A stretch of 28,748 nt of DNA from a virus: IMG/VR virus record IMGVR_UViG_3300025853_000489, positions 1 to 28,748 of that record. One strand, 5' to 3'. Position numbers and translations under genes: made by a program. The notes under the pieces were generated by a model that saw only the letters and a program-made list of their open reading frames with translations, was not told where the DNA came from and did not search any database. Below, piece by piece: positions 20,985 through 28,704 of the stretch (the first letter of the stretch is position 1; the number at the start of each line of letters is the position of its first letter).

Positions 20985-22644
20985 GTCCGGTGATGTCACA
21001 GATGTCGTGGGTTTCAATTGACTCTTCAAACTCTTCTCCAAGTTTATCGGCAGCTTCAGTGTAAGGCACACTGCTAAGAGGCTGTCCCCCTCTGCATCCG
21101 TCCGGATACACGGTGAAACCACGCAGCCTGTGAGCATAGCTGGCAAGAGCATCGGCAAAATCATCGACCGTATCTTCATTGTTCAGCTTGCTCCCCCACT
21201 GGGGCAGATTGATCGTGCTACTGATAGACATATCTACGTAGTCTTGGACATCTGCTTGAAACTTCAACCTGCGCCGGTAGTCCTCGGCCAAGTCCAGTGC
21301 GGACTCGATGTTGTCAGGCTTGACACCGTACAGGTCAATGATCTCTTGCGCTGCGCTGTCTACAACGTACTGGTAGTGCCACTTGTTTCCGCCCTTCAAA
21401 TATCTGCGCTTGTACGCCACGGCAAAGATAGGCTCCACACCAGTGCTAGTGCCAGCAAGAATGCCAATGCTGCCAGTAGGGGCAATAGCCCGATTAGCAA
21501 CAGGACGACTAATTGAAAGCAGGTCAGCCATTGTACGGCTAGTGTCGTCGCTGATGCCTTGATAGACAGCCAGCCACTTATGAAGCTCGTCGGTAACTTC
21601 ATACTTACTTCCCTTTTTGATCAGCCATTCGTGCATACCCATCAGGCCAAGGCCCAGCCTGCGGTTCTTTTCGCGCGTCTTATAGACAGCCTCATAGGGC
21701 AGCTTGGCTTTCAACGTGCCGCAGATCAGGAACTTGGTTGCCAACTCTACGATCTGACTGAACTCTTTCAGATCGTCAACGCGACCAAGGTTGATACTAC
21801 CAAGATTGCACACGTCACTGTCGTCAGCACTTGTGACCTCTGTGCAGGCGTTACGTAGGGTCTCGTTCTCCTTGTCGAAGAAGTTGAAACTGAATCCCGG
21901 CTCAGCTGTTCTAAGAGCTTGACGTACATTAGTCCTAAAGACATCCCCAACTTCTCCGGTCTTCCAGTAGTTCAACAGCCACTCTGTGTCATAGTTGACA
22001 CTGATCTTAGTCATGTCCAGCGGTGCATGGAAGTTAAAGTCCTGCTCCTTGACTTGACCAACACTGAACCCAGTTGATCCTACCGGCATGTCGTACCAGT
22101 TCTTGCTGGCCAAGAACGTCTCCACGTCCCTGTGCTTCCAGTTCAGGCTGGCATAGATGGCAGACCTGCGGCTCCCTCCCTGCATGACCCTGCGTCCGAT
22201 CTCGTTGATCATCTGCATCTTGGGGATAGGACCACTGGCCAGCCCACCCGTCTTGCTCAGACCAGAACCCTCCGGACGATACACCGAGTAGTCAATACCG
22301 ATACCACCGCCCGTCATCAGACAGGACTCGGACTTCCAGCTAAGGTTTGCCCAGTCCTCCCGACTGTCCTCCTCTGCCCGGAGCAGGTAGCAGTTGTTAA
22401 AGAACTTGTTTGGTCTCCCAGCATAGTACAGGTAGCGACCACCGGGGATAAACTTCAAGTCCCGGATGATCTCTGTCAGTGCTTCCACCTCGTCGTCTTT
22501 CAGCACCCCCTTGCAGACATCCTCTGCCAGCGTCTTGGCCAAGTCGGACCACGTGTAGCAGCTTTGGTGTGCGTACTTCTGTTTGAAGATGTCCTCGCTG
22601 AACTTGCTACGGAACATCGGATTTTCATTGCTCTTAAAAGTCAT
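20962..22644 (-). CDS. Ribonucleotide reductase, class II (adenosylcobalamin-dependent) type
   Basis: 560 residues. It reduces ribonucleotides to deoxyribonucleotides. Key residues: Cys85 in NNCYLL, the finger loop N265-A-C267-T-E269 with the thiyl Cys267, and Cys279 in VCNLGSINLG (redox partner). A PTGSIGILAGTSTGVEP loop lies at 389-405, and a C-terminal Cys pair (549 and 558) serves re-reduction. The end of the barrel reads SISSTINLP and GFTVYPDGCRGGQPL, the class II pattern, and the YY pair that relays the radical in class I is not seen. No ATP-cone precedes it, and neither a small subunit nor an activase is in the window. It overlaps neighbours by 11 and 23 bases. Confidence 0.88.
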   Translation of the reverse strand: MTFKSNENPMFRSKFSEDIFKQKYAHQSCYTWSDLAKTLAEDVCKGVLKDDEVEALTEIIRDLKFIPGGRYLYYAGRPNKFFNNCYLLRAEEDSREDWANLSWKSESCLMTGGGIGIDYSVYRPEGSGLSKTGGLASGPIPKMQMINEIGRRVMQGGSRRSAIYASLNWKHRDVETFLASKNWYDMPVGSTGFSVGQVKEQDFNFHAPLDMTKISVNYDTEWLLNYWKTGEVGDVFRTNVRQALRTAEPGFSFNFFDKENETLRNACTEVTSADDSDVCNLGSINLGRVDDLKEFSQIVELATKFLICGTLKAKLPYEAVYKTREKNRRLGLGLMGMHEWLIKKGSKYEVTDELHKWLAVYQGISDDTSRTMADLLSISRPVANRAIAPTGSIGILAGTSTGVEPIFAVAYKRRYLKGGNKWHYQYVVDSAAQEIIDLYGVKPDNIESALDLAEDYRRRLKFQADVQDYVDMSISSTINLPQWGSKLNNEDTVDDFADALASYAHRLRGFTVYPDGCRGGQPLSSVPYTEAADKLGEEFEESIETHDICDITGHGGSCGV

Positions 22645-22813
22645 TGCAGTCCACCGGCCTCAAGTTGAATTTATCTAGGTTGTCTTCTACGTACTCACGG
22701 AAGAAGTCTAACAGTGTGAGCGAGTCAATGTCAAGCAAGTCAATGATCTGCTCACAGCTGTACGCATCCGCTATGTCTCTCAGCTGTTCTTCAGAAAGTA
22801 TGGCCACTGGCAT
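22634..22813 (-). CDS. Small acidic protein upstream of RNR, unknown function
   Basis: 59 residues from ATG 22813, behind GGGGGAGA, overlapping the nuclease end by 23 bases and the RNR start by 11. An upstream in-frame start would extend it inside the nuclease gene without a ribosome site. The product is a short acidic helical protein (EEQLRDIADAY, then EQIIDLLDIDSLTLLDFFREY, then EDNLDKFNL). The DLL-I----LLD-F--Y--DN pattern recurs in small proteins of the replication region of marine podoviruses. The function is unknown. Confidence 0.65.
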   Translation of the reverse strand: MPVAILSEEQLRDIADAYSCEQIIDLLDIDSLTLLDFFREYVEDNLDKFNLRPVDCNDF

Positions 22814-23615
22814 TCTCCCCCGGCTCCACAAGGAACACCGGGCGTCCAGACCTGAACTTGGTCTCAAACTTCTCCCAGCACGTGTGCTTGTGAGAACAAT
22901 ATGAACAATTGACGCCCAGCTTCTTGCCTCCGCTAGGTCGGTCATGTACCGGCTCAAAAGCCCGCTCAGGCGGTTCTGGCTGCGATACGGCCTTCTTGAT
23001 CTCTGCGATCTTCATCTCCGTGTTCTCCAGCTGGGAGTGCGTATACGTGGCAAGCTCTCCGCTGGACTTGTCAAAGGCCAAGAACGTACCACGGGTCTTG
23101 CCTAGTGCGTTACCATAGCCGCTGATCTGGCTGATATACCCAAAGGCATCGTCATCGGGCAGTGTACCGTTCTTGAACTTCTTCATGCTGTACGACGAGG
23201 CGGACTTGATATCGACCAACTCGTCGTCTATGAAGCAGTCGATATGCCCCTTGATCCCATCGACCTCGATCTCTGCTTGCTGGTTCGAGACATGATGACC
23301 AGCTTCTTTAGCAAGGTAGATCAACAGTGCCTCAACGATGTCACCGATCATGAACTTCAACCGGGTCTGTGGGCTGAAGTCTTCTGCTTGATCGTCGCCG
23401 TTGATGTCGTACCACAGAGAGCGAGAACACGGCTTGCCAATGTTAGACATCCGCAGCCTTGGCTTGGACTCTGCCGTCCCCATCCACAGTTGTCTCCGCA
23501 CTGCGTCCATCACCGTGCTGCCTAGGGCGAACAACGCCTCTTGGTCTGGATTCTTGGTTCCTTGGTCTACCAGCTGATAGATGTCATCTACCAGTGTGTC
23601 AATTGTCTTCGTCAT
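22791..23615 (-). CDS. Cas4-like PD-(D/E)XK exonuclease with four Cys
   Basis: 274 residues. Nuclease motifs appear in order: GDIVEAL with Glu95, GHIDCFID with Asp126, LVDIKSA with Asp135-Ile-Lys137, and GYISQISGYGNAL with Gln163 and Tyr167. Four cysteines (63, 237, 240, 246, the last three as C-x2-C-x5-C) match the iron-sulfur clasp of Cas4/AddB-type nucleases. In podoviruses such an enzyme can fill the role of T7 gp6 exonuclease: host DNA degradation, primer removal and recombination. No Cas1/Cas2 or repeats are near, so a CRISPR role is not suggested. It starts 17 bases inside the preceding gene. Confidence 0.85.
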   Translation of the reverse strand: MTKTIDTLVDDIYQLVDQGTKNPDQEALFALGSTVMDAVRRQLWMGTAESKPRLRMSNIGKPCSRSLWYDINGDDQAEDFSPQTRLKFMIGDIVEALLIYLAKEAGHHVSNQQAEIEVDGIKGHIDCFIDDELVDIKSASSYSMKKFKNGTLPDDDAFGYISQISGYGNALGKTRGTFLAFDKSSGELATYTHSQLENTEMKIAEIKKAVSQPEPPERAFEPVHDRPSGGKKLGVNCSYCSHKHTCWEKFETKFRSGRPVFLVEPGENASGHTF

Positions 23616-24213
23616 ATTTCACCTTTACAATGTTTTTGTGACGCTTTGCTTTTCCGTTCTTAACCTTACTGAGTTCAGATTGATTGTACCCATGACACTC
23701 AGCGAACTCTCTCATGGACATGTCCGTGACCCTGTGTTGAACACCGTTGTCATAAGTGATGGTAAACGGTCCTAGGTACTTTGGGTTGTTGATGCCCCGC
23801 AGCTTGTCCCTGAACTCTTCGCCATAACTCTTGACTGGTCTGAAGAAACGCTTGCCACCGATGTTCTTGTTATAGAAGTTATCGTCTTCAAGAACATTCA
23901 GATCGACCTGCATCTTCATCTCGTTGTAGTACAGGTCACGCTTGTTTCTACATAACAACAAAATTGCAAAGGTGAACTGCTTCTTTCCAAGTTTGGCTAT
24001 CAATGGTGCCAACTCCTTGGAACTTGAGCTATAGTACCTCCAGTTGCTCTCCGTTGTACGCTTTCCCCGACTGGTTCTGTATAGGTGCTTGCATCCTATG
24101 TAGCTTTTGCCTGACTCCTTGTGGGTGATGCGGTAGACAAATCCAAAATGGTCTCCCGGATTGAACTCGCCTACCGCATCTATGTCCCAATGTCCGTACT
24201 TAGAACGGGACAT
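23599..24213 (-). CDS. GIY-YIG endonuclease (SegE-like) with C-terminal DNA-binding region
   Basis: 204 residues. Residues 23-45 hold the GIY-YIG pair (GFVYRIT and KSYIGCKHLY). Next come NWRYYSSSSKEL and LGKKQFTFAILL, then Glu98 in LYYNEMKMQ as the likely metal ligand, and FYNKNIGGK at 113-121. The C-terminal part (MREFAECHGYNQSELSKVKN, GKAKRHKN) looks like a helix-turn-helix end that binds DNA. The position between SSB and exonuclease, with 14- and 17-base overlaps, is where T7 has its Holliday-junction nuclease. A resident recombination nuclease is therefore more likely than a mobile homing gene, though both are possible. Confidence 0.8.
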   Translation of the reverse strand: MSRSKYGHWDIDAVGEFNPGDHFGFVYRITHKESGKSYIGCKHLYRTSRGKRTTESNWRYYSSSSKELAPLIAKLGKKQFTFAILLLCRNKRDLYYNEMKMQVDLNVLEDDNFYNKNIGGKRFFRPVKSYGEEFRDKLRGINNPKYLGPFTITYDNGVQHRVTDMSMREFAECHGYNQSELSKVKNGKAKRHKNIVKVKYDEDN

Positions 24214-24646
24214 CGTCGTTCAGATCATCCTTCTTGGTATCTTTACCGAAAGACTGATCGCTGTTGTCTCCCACGTACTCAATGGGATCAGTGATCTTCA
24301 CAGCGTTCAGGAACGTGGTAACGCCCGTGCCGTACTTATTGTTGTACGGCTTCTGGCTCACGCGCACAGCTGCTTTTGATCCGTTAGACAACATCCGTGG
24401 GCCTGTGTAGTCCTTGCCGTCAGCATCGAACAGCTTAGGCTCATAGTTGCTCTTCAGCTGGACATAGGGCAGGCCATCCATCTTGCCCTCCTCCTGCTTG
24501 ACGTTCAAGCCTAGCTTACGGGCTTGGGCAAGCTGGTCTCCCTCCAAGGCCAAGGCAACCGAGTAGCGGTCGAACTTGTCTTTCACGTCGAACAGATAGG
24601 GGAAGTACATGATTCCTTCGAGGTAGTGTTGTGCATTAGCAGGCAT
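24200..24646 (-). CDS. Single-stranded DNA-binding protein
   Basis: 148 residues from ATG 24646, which overlaps the polymerase stop by one base (TAATG). Beta-strand-rich OB-like core (YFPYLFDVKDKFDRYSVALA, then LPYVQLKSNYEPKLFDADG) and an acidic C-terminal tip KDDLNDDVPF. The acidic aromatic tip is the partner-binding tail of T7 gp2.5-type proteins, which recruit polymerase and helicase. Its coding bases also encode the start of the GIY-YIG gene. It coats single-stranded DNA at the replication fork and should promote annealing. Confidence 0.85.
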   Translation of the reverse strand: MPANAQHYLEGIMYFPYLFDVKDKFDRYSVALALEGDQLAQARKLGLNVKQEEGKMDGLPYVQLKSNYEPKLFDADGKDYTGPRMLSNGSKAAVRVSQKPYNNKYGTGVTTFLNAVKITDPIEYVGDNSDQSFGKDTKKDDLNDDVPF

Positions 24647-26295
24647 TAATGTATCTCGCTCCAGTTGTTTCCGATTTGTACGTCGCAGTCTAGCTGGCAA
24701 CGTAGTTTGTACGCCTTGTTGACCTGACGTATAGATAGTATAACACAATCTCTGGCAAGGTCAACATCTTTAGCATCACTTTCTATAACTAATTCGTCAT
24801 GCACCATGGCTACGATCTTGGCATCTGCTTGTCTCCTTCTCAGGTGATAATCAACGTACATAAACCACTTCTTCATCAGGACGGCGCTAGAGCCTTGGAT
24901 CAGGGTGTTCAGGCTGGCGTGTCCTGATCTGACCCTGAGAACTCTGCCGTCTAGTCCTTTCAGCTTGCCGACTGATTCTCCCTTGTGTATGACCGCTTCG
25001 CTCAGCCTCTTATATGCTGGCATGTTTGCCATAAATCGCGCCCTAAGTTGAGCACCATCTTTGGCAGAGCCGTTGACCACCGCTCCGATCTTTGCGTCTC
25101 CTGCTCCATAGAGAAGCGCATAGATGAACGTCTTAGCTTGGTCTCTAGTCTCCAGACCAGCCATCTGTTGGTTAGCAGTATGTACATCGCCCTCAAGTAT
25201 TTCACGTGTGAACCTCTCATCATCCATATAGTGTGCCAGCACCCGTAGCTCTAGGCCAGCTGCGTCTGTGTCTAGCAGCTTCCTGCCCTGCGGGGCTTCG
25301 AACAACTCTCTACAATCTTTGCCATACTCCACGCGCACAGCTGGAACCTGTTGCAGGTTGGGACTGACGCAACTCATACGGTTAGTGATAGCCCCTAGTG
25401 TGCGATACCTGCAATGCACCCTAGACTCCGCTGAGCAGGCTTCGATCCATGCCTTGACCAGTGCAGACCGCTTCTGTAGCAGAAAGTATCTGGCCAGCTT
25501 CTGTGCCACGGGCAGACTGCACTTGGATAGTGTCTTCTCGTCTACCTTTGCCCTGCCGCTGGGCGTTAGCTCCGTGGGTTTCCAACCTAGCTCGATCAGG
25601 CGCTCTGCGATCTGCTGTCTGCTTGCCGGGTTGAACTCCGTGACCTTGTCCTTCAGACGCTTGCCCGTCTTCTCCGAGTATCTCTCCTGTACAATCGGTG
25701 GGAACATGCTGACGCACTCGGCTGCGATCCGGTCCTGTTCAAGCGCCAGCCTGTTATAAAGCTCAACGGCCTTGTGCTTGTTCAGACCAAAACCATTGCC
25801 GCTCACCCGGTCAGCAACGATGCGCATCCTGTGCTCGTCCCTGATCGACTGTTCGCTGAACTCGTCCTCCATCTCTGCCCATAGTGTCCAATGCAGGTGC
25901 ATACATACCTTCACGTCTTGGATGCAGTAGTCTCGCATCTCATCCGTGTACCTGCTAAAGTCCCCACTGAACTCGGCCTTGTGTTTGCCTAGGCGTTTGC
26001 CCCATGCGTCAAGGCTGTGCCCTCCCTCCCGTGACGGGTTCTCCATCATGGACAGGACCAGTGTGTCCACCATCTGGTCGAACTTCAGCCGGACACCCCA
26101 TAGCTTGGCCAGCACAGGGAAGTCAAAGCTCAGCCCGTTGTGCGCAACCACCTCTTGGAACTTATCAAGATAGTCCTGTAGACCGTCGGCCTGTGTCCAG
26201 ACCCTGATGCCAACATCCGAGTCAAAGGTGACCACGCAGTGTATCACACTGGCATCAAGGCTGTCGGTCTCTATGTCTAGGTAGCAGGCTCTCAC
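24646..26295 (-). CDS. DNA polymerase, family A (T7 gp5-like) with 3'-5' exonuclease
   Basis: 549 residues from GTG 26295, which shares GTGA with the ThyX stop and has GGAAG 5 bases upstream. Another GTG at 26331 adds 12 residues without a good ribosome site. Exonuclease motifs: DIETDSL (Asp7, Glu9), AHNGLSFDF (Asp58) and YCIQD (Asp127). Polymerase motifs: A DTDAAGLELR (Asp342, Asp344), B RDQAKTFIYALLYGAG (384-399) and C VHDELVIE (His499, Asp500). The residue matching E. coli Pol I Phe762 is Tyr392, as in T7. This favours fast, faithful synthesis and is linked to virulent phages. No uracil- or helicase-fusion domain is present. Confidence 0.95.
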   Translation of the reverse strand: MRACYLDIETDSLDASVIHCVVTFDSDVGIRVWTQADGLQDYLDKFQEVVAHNGLSFDFPVLAKLWGVRLKFDQMVDTLVLSMMENPSREGGHSLDAWGKRLGKHKAEFSGDFSRYTDEMRDYCIQDVKVCMHLHWTLWAEMEDEFSEQSIRDEHRMRIVADRVSGNGFGLNKHKAVELYNRLALEQDRIAAECVSMFPPIVQERYSEKTGKRLKDKVTEFNPASRQQIAERLIELGWKPTELTPSGRAKVDEKTLSKCSLPVAQKLARYFLLQKRSALVKAWIEACSAESRVHCRYRTLGAITNRMSCVSPNLQQVPAVRVEYGKDCRELFEAPQGRKLLDTDAAGLELRVLAHYMDDERFTREILEGDVHTANQQMAGLETRDQAKTFIYALLYGAGDAKIGAVVNGSAKDGAQLRARFMANMPAYKRLSEAVIHKGESVGKLKGLDGRVLRVRSGHASLNTLIQGSSAVLMKKWFMYVDYHLRRRQADAKIVAMVHDELVIESDAKDVDLARDCVILSIRQVNKAYKLRCQLDCDVQIGNNWSEIH

Positions 26296-26918
26296 AGGTA
26301 CTTCCAGCTGACAGGAAACTCTGTGGCACACGTTTCTGATATCTTCAATGCTACCTCTCTGGTCTCTTGCTGGGCGTCTGGTGCCAGCCTGAGCTTGCAG
26401 ACCCGGCTGAAGGCGTACAGGCTACCAGTCCAGTACCACTCGGTATACATGGACTGCGGCAGCACGGCACGTGCCTGCTCAGGACAGACGCCAAGCTCTA
26501 TCATGTTGTCATACGTGGTCACAGCGGTGCGCACGGCTTCGTCGTACATCTTGCTGACCAGCTTAGGGCTTTGCACGGCTTGATCCGTTGATCCCTGCTT
26601 CTTGTCGTCAGCTGCCTTGCGCCATTTGTCCGGGCTGTAACAGCTGGGCTGCTCACTGACATACCTGCGGCTGACCTCGTTCCAGACCAGACCAACTTGG
26701 TGCTTGGCCAGCTGTCTGGCAACGAACACAGGCGCTTTGATATGGAACTGCAAACTGGTGTGGGCAAAGGGGGACCAGTGCTGATGGTCTGCCAAGTACT
26801 TGATCAGCCGTTCGTCTCCCGGCTCCATCTGTAGGTGTACCTTGCTGAAGCTCACGCGAGCAGCATTGACCACGCTCAGGTCGCTGCCCATCTTGTCTAT
26901 CAATCCTACCTGTATCAT
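26292..26918 (-). CDS. thyX: Flavin-dependent thymidylate synthase ThyX
   Basis: 208 residues. It makes dTMP from dUMP using FAD and methylenetetrahydrofolate. The substrate region shows HWSPFAHTSLQFHI, VARQLAKHQVGLVWNEVSRRY and, near the end, LRLAPDAQQETREVA. The usual RHRxxSxNExSxRY signature is altered: KHQ (72-74) replaces RHR, the Ser is absent and one residue is added before NE. Asn80, Glu81, Ser83 and Tyr86 are kept. Such forms are known in marine phages as I recall. It couples with RNR to supply thymidine for replication. It overlaps neighbours by 4 bases on both sides. Confidence 0.92.
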   Translation of the reverse strand: MIQVGLIDKMGSDLSVVNAARVSFSKVHLQMEPGDERLIKYLADHQHWSPFAHTSLQFHIKAPVFVARQLAKHQVGLVWNEVSRRYVSEQPSCYSPDKWRKAADDKKQGSTDQAVQSPKLVSKMYDEAVRTAVTTYDNMIELGVCPEQARAVLPQSMYTEWYWTGSLYAFSRVCKLRLAPDAQQETREVALKISETCATEFPVSWKYL

Positions 26919-27058
26919 CCTTGTCCTCGCTGCTTTTTCTTCATGCCATAGAAGGGCGAACGCTTGCCTATCTTTTTCTTATGGTTGAACGGCCTAGGCT
27001 TGCGACGACGTTTGACCTTGGTCCTTGGGGTGTAGTTGTTCTCTGCTCTCTTGGCCAT
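26915..27058 (-). CDS. 47-residue Lys/Arg-rich protein
   Basis: The frame from ATG 27058 overlaps the primase-helicase stop (TGATG) and ends with TGA sharing ATGA with thyX. About 20 of 47 residues are Lys or Arg (KVKRRRKPRPFNHKKK in the middle, ending KKKQRGQG), with no hydrophobic segment. A nucleic acid-binding or host-RNA polymerase-interacting peptide is possible. Coupling at both ends supports expression. It resembles in charge, not in sequence, the micro-protein at 5964. Confidence 0.65.
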   Translation of the reverse strand: MAKRAENNYTPRTKVKRRRKPRPFNHKKKIGKRSPFYGMKKKQRGQG

Positions 27059-28704
27059 CAAAACTCATCCTGTTGGTGCGTTACATTTAGTCTACCAGAT
27101 GTCTTGTCATAGAACAAGCGGTCACATGCTCCCACGTCTCCGGTGTACCTGCACTTCAGAACCCGCAGCGTCGTGGTGTTGCATTCTACCACATCGTCGC
27201 TCTGGGTGTTACGCTCTAGGCTGATCACCGTGTCACTGATCTGGGCGATGCCATGGCTACCACGCAGGTGACCAAGGTTGACCTCCACGCCTTCTTCGTG
27301 AGACCTGTCGCTGCCTAACCTGCGCAGGTGTGTAACCAAATGGATCGAACATCCTGTCTCCTCTGTGACCTGTCTGAGCAGTGTCATGGTACGGTCTATG
27401 GCCTTGCGCTCGTCCGTGATCTCCAGACCACTGACCAAGATGCTCAGGTGGTCTATGAAGATGGTAGAGCAGTCTAGGCCTTGCACCATGTACCGCACCC
27501 GGTCTAGCAGGTCGTCCATCTCTAGGCTACCAAAATGGTCGTAGATGAACACCCTGCCAGTACCCAGAGTACAGTCAAAGTATTCTCTGATCTGTTCTTT
27601 AGAATACTTACTGAATACTTCGTTCAGATGCAGTCTATCACTTGCTTCTACCGCCAAGATACCACGCCGTGTGCGGTCCACCGACTCTTCCAAGGCAATG
27701 ATCCCGATGTTTTCATCGGTGTTCTTCAGCAGGTAGTGCTGTAGCTCGCGCAGGATACTGCTCTTGCCCACGCCTGTACCAGCTGCCCATGTGACGATCT
27801 CCCTGCTCCGGGTTCCCAGCGTCTTGGACTGTAGCTGTGGCCAAGGGAAGTCAACGCTGGCCAAGTTCTGCTCAGACCACAGCCCGTCGAAATCGGTAGC
27901 TGCGTTCTTGATCCCTGCCGGGGTGTAGCAGCTGGCGTTCTTCAGGCTGGCCAAGAACAGGTCTTCCTTGTCCTGTCCGCTGTACTCGCAGGCGTCCTTC
28001 AGGTCTAGGCTGACAATAAACGCCTTACCCGGCCTGAGCAGTTTGGCGCACTGCTCCGCTGACTCCTGCGCCCTAGGCTCGTTGTCAAAGCAGATGAACA
28101 CCCGGTTGAACGTCTCCAGTAGCTCTAGGTTGTTCTTAAAGTCCCTAGCTGCGCTGGCTTGGCCGCTCTTGATGCTCAGGGCGTTGACAATGGGCTGACC
28201 CCGTCTGGTTATGGTCTGGGCGTTGTTAGGTATCCCGTTGGCCATCTGGAACGCTGCCAGTGCGTCTGCCTCGCCCTCTGTTACGATAATAGTCTTGGAC
28301 TTCTGGCCAACTGTCTTGTTCAGTGTGTGCGTCCCAAATAGCGTGCAATTTTTGAAGTCTCCATCTGTGCTGAATTGTTTACCCTTGTGCCTGATCTTCT
28401 TGGCTACCGCCAGACCGTCTTGGTCATGGTAGGGGAAGACCACGGCCATGTCGTTTGCAGTTACGTTGTAGTAGTCTGTAACTGCTTGGCTGATCTTGCG
28501 ATCTGCCCATGGTTTGTCAGGTCCAGTGTCCTTTGGAACGTATTCTACCACGTTGTCTACCTCCTGATCTCTGGTGACCTGCTCACAGCTGAAGCAGTAG
28601 GTATGCCCATCGTCGTACATGGTCAGGGCATCGCTGCTTCCGCAGTCTGGACAAGGCTGGTGCGTCTTGACCGCCTTGGAACCTTCGTGTTCTTCTAAGA
28701 TCAA
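27058..28704 (-). CDS. DNA primase-helicase, T7 gp4-like
   Basis: 548 residues from a TTG start at 28704 with GAGGAG 8 bases upstream; no ATG fits. Domains in order: zinc finger C18-PDC-C21 and C37-FSC-C40 for primer template recognition; Toprim-like primase core with TEGEADAL (142-149) and ICFDNE (204-209); RecA-type helicase with Walker A GTGVGKSS (309-316), Walker B TIFIDH (414-419), the sensor His in LVTHLRR (456-462) and the RGSHGIAQISD end (481-491). It unwinds DNA and primes lagging-strand synthesis as a hexamer. It works with the polymerase and SSB in this operon. Confidence 0.95.
   Translation of the reverse strand: MILEEHEGSKAVKTHQPCPDCGSSDALTMYDDGHTYCFSCEQVTRDQEVDNVVEYVPKDTGPDKPWADRKISQAVTDYYNVTANDMAVVFPYHDQDGLAVAKKIRHKGKQFSTDGDFKNCTLFGTHTLNKTVGQKSKTIIVTEGEADALAAFQMANGIPNNAQTITRRGQPIVNALSIKSGQASAARDFKNNLELLETFNRVFICFDNEPRAQESAEQCAKLLRPGKAFIVSLDLKDACEYSGQDKEDLFLASLKNASCYTPAGIKNAATDFDGLWSEQNLASVDFPWPQLQSKTLGTRSREIVTWAAGTGVGKSSILRELQHYLLKNTDENIGIIALEESVDRTRRGILAVEASDRLHLNEVFSKYSKEQIREYFDCTLGTGRVFIYDHFGSLEMDDLLDRVRYMVQGLDCSTIFIDHLSILVSGLEITDERKAIDRTMTLLRQVTEETGCSIHLVTHLRRLGSDRSHEEGVEVNLGHLRGSHGIAQISDTVISLERNTQSDDVVECNTTTLRVLKCRYTGDVGACDRLFYDKTSGRLNVTHQQDEF

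Noticed and set aside
20985-21179. An upstream extension of the DUF1289 frame that starts like a lipoprotein signal (MKIRSMILPMLLPAMLTGC).
   Set aside because: It lies wholly inside the conserved C-terminal coding region of RNR in another frame, and the lipobox likeness is probably chance. The DUF1289 part starts at its own ATG 20984.
22700-22740. A TTGACA on the - strand upstream of RNR.
   Set aside because: The hexamer 17 bases downstream (TTAGAC) fits the -10 consensus poorly, and the site is in the coding region of the 59-residue protein.
22791-23615. A CRISPR-related reading of the Cas4-like gene.
   Set aside because: No repeat array, Cas1, Cas2 or other cas gene is visible in the window. 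Replication context explains it better.
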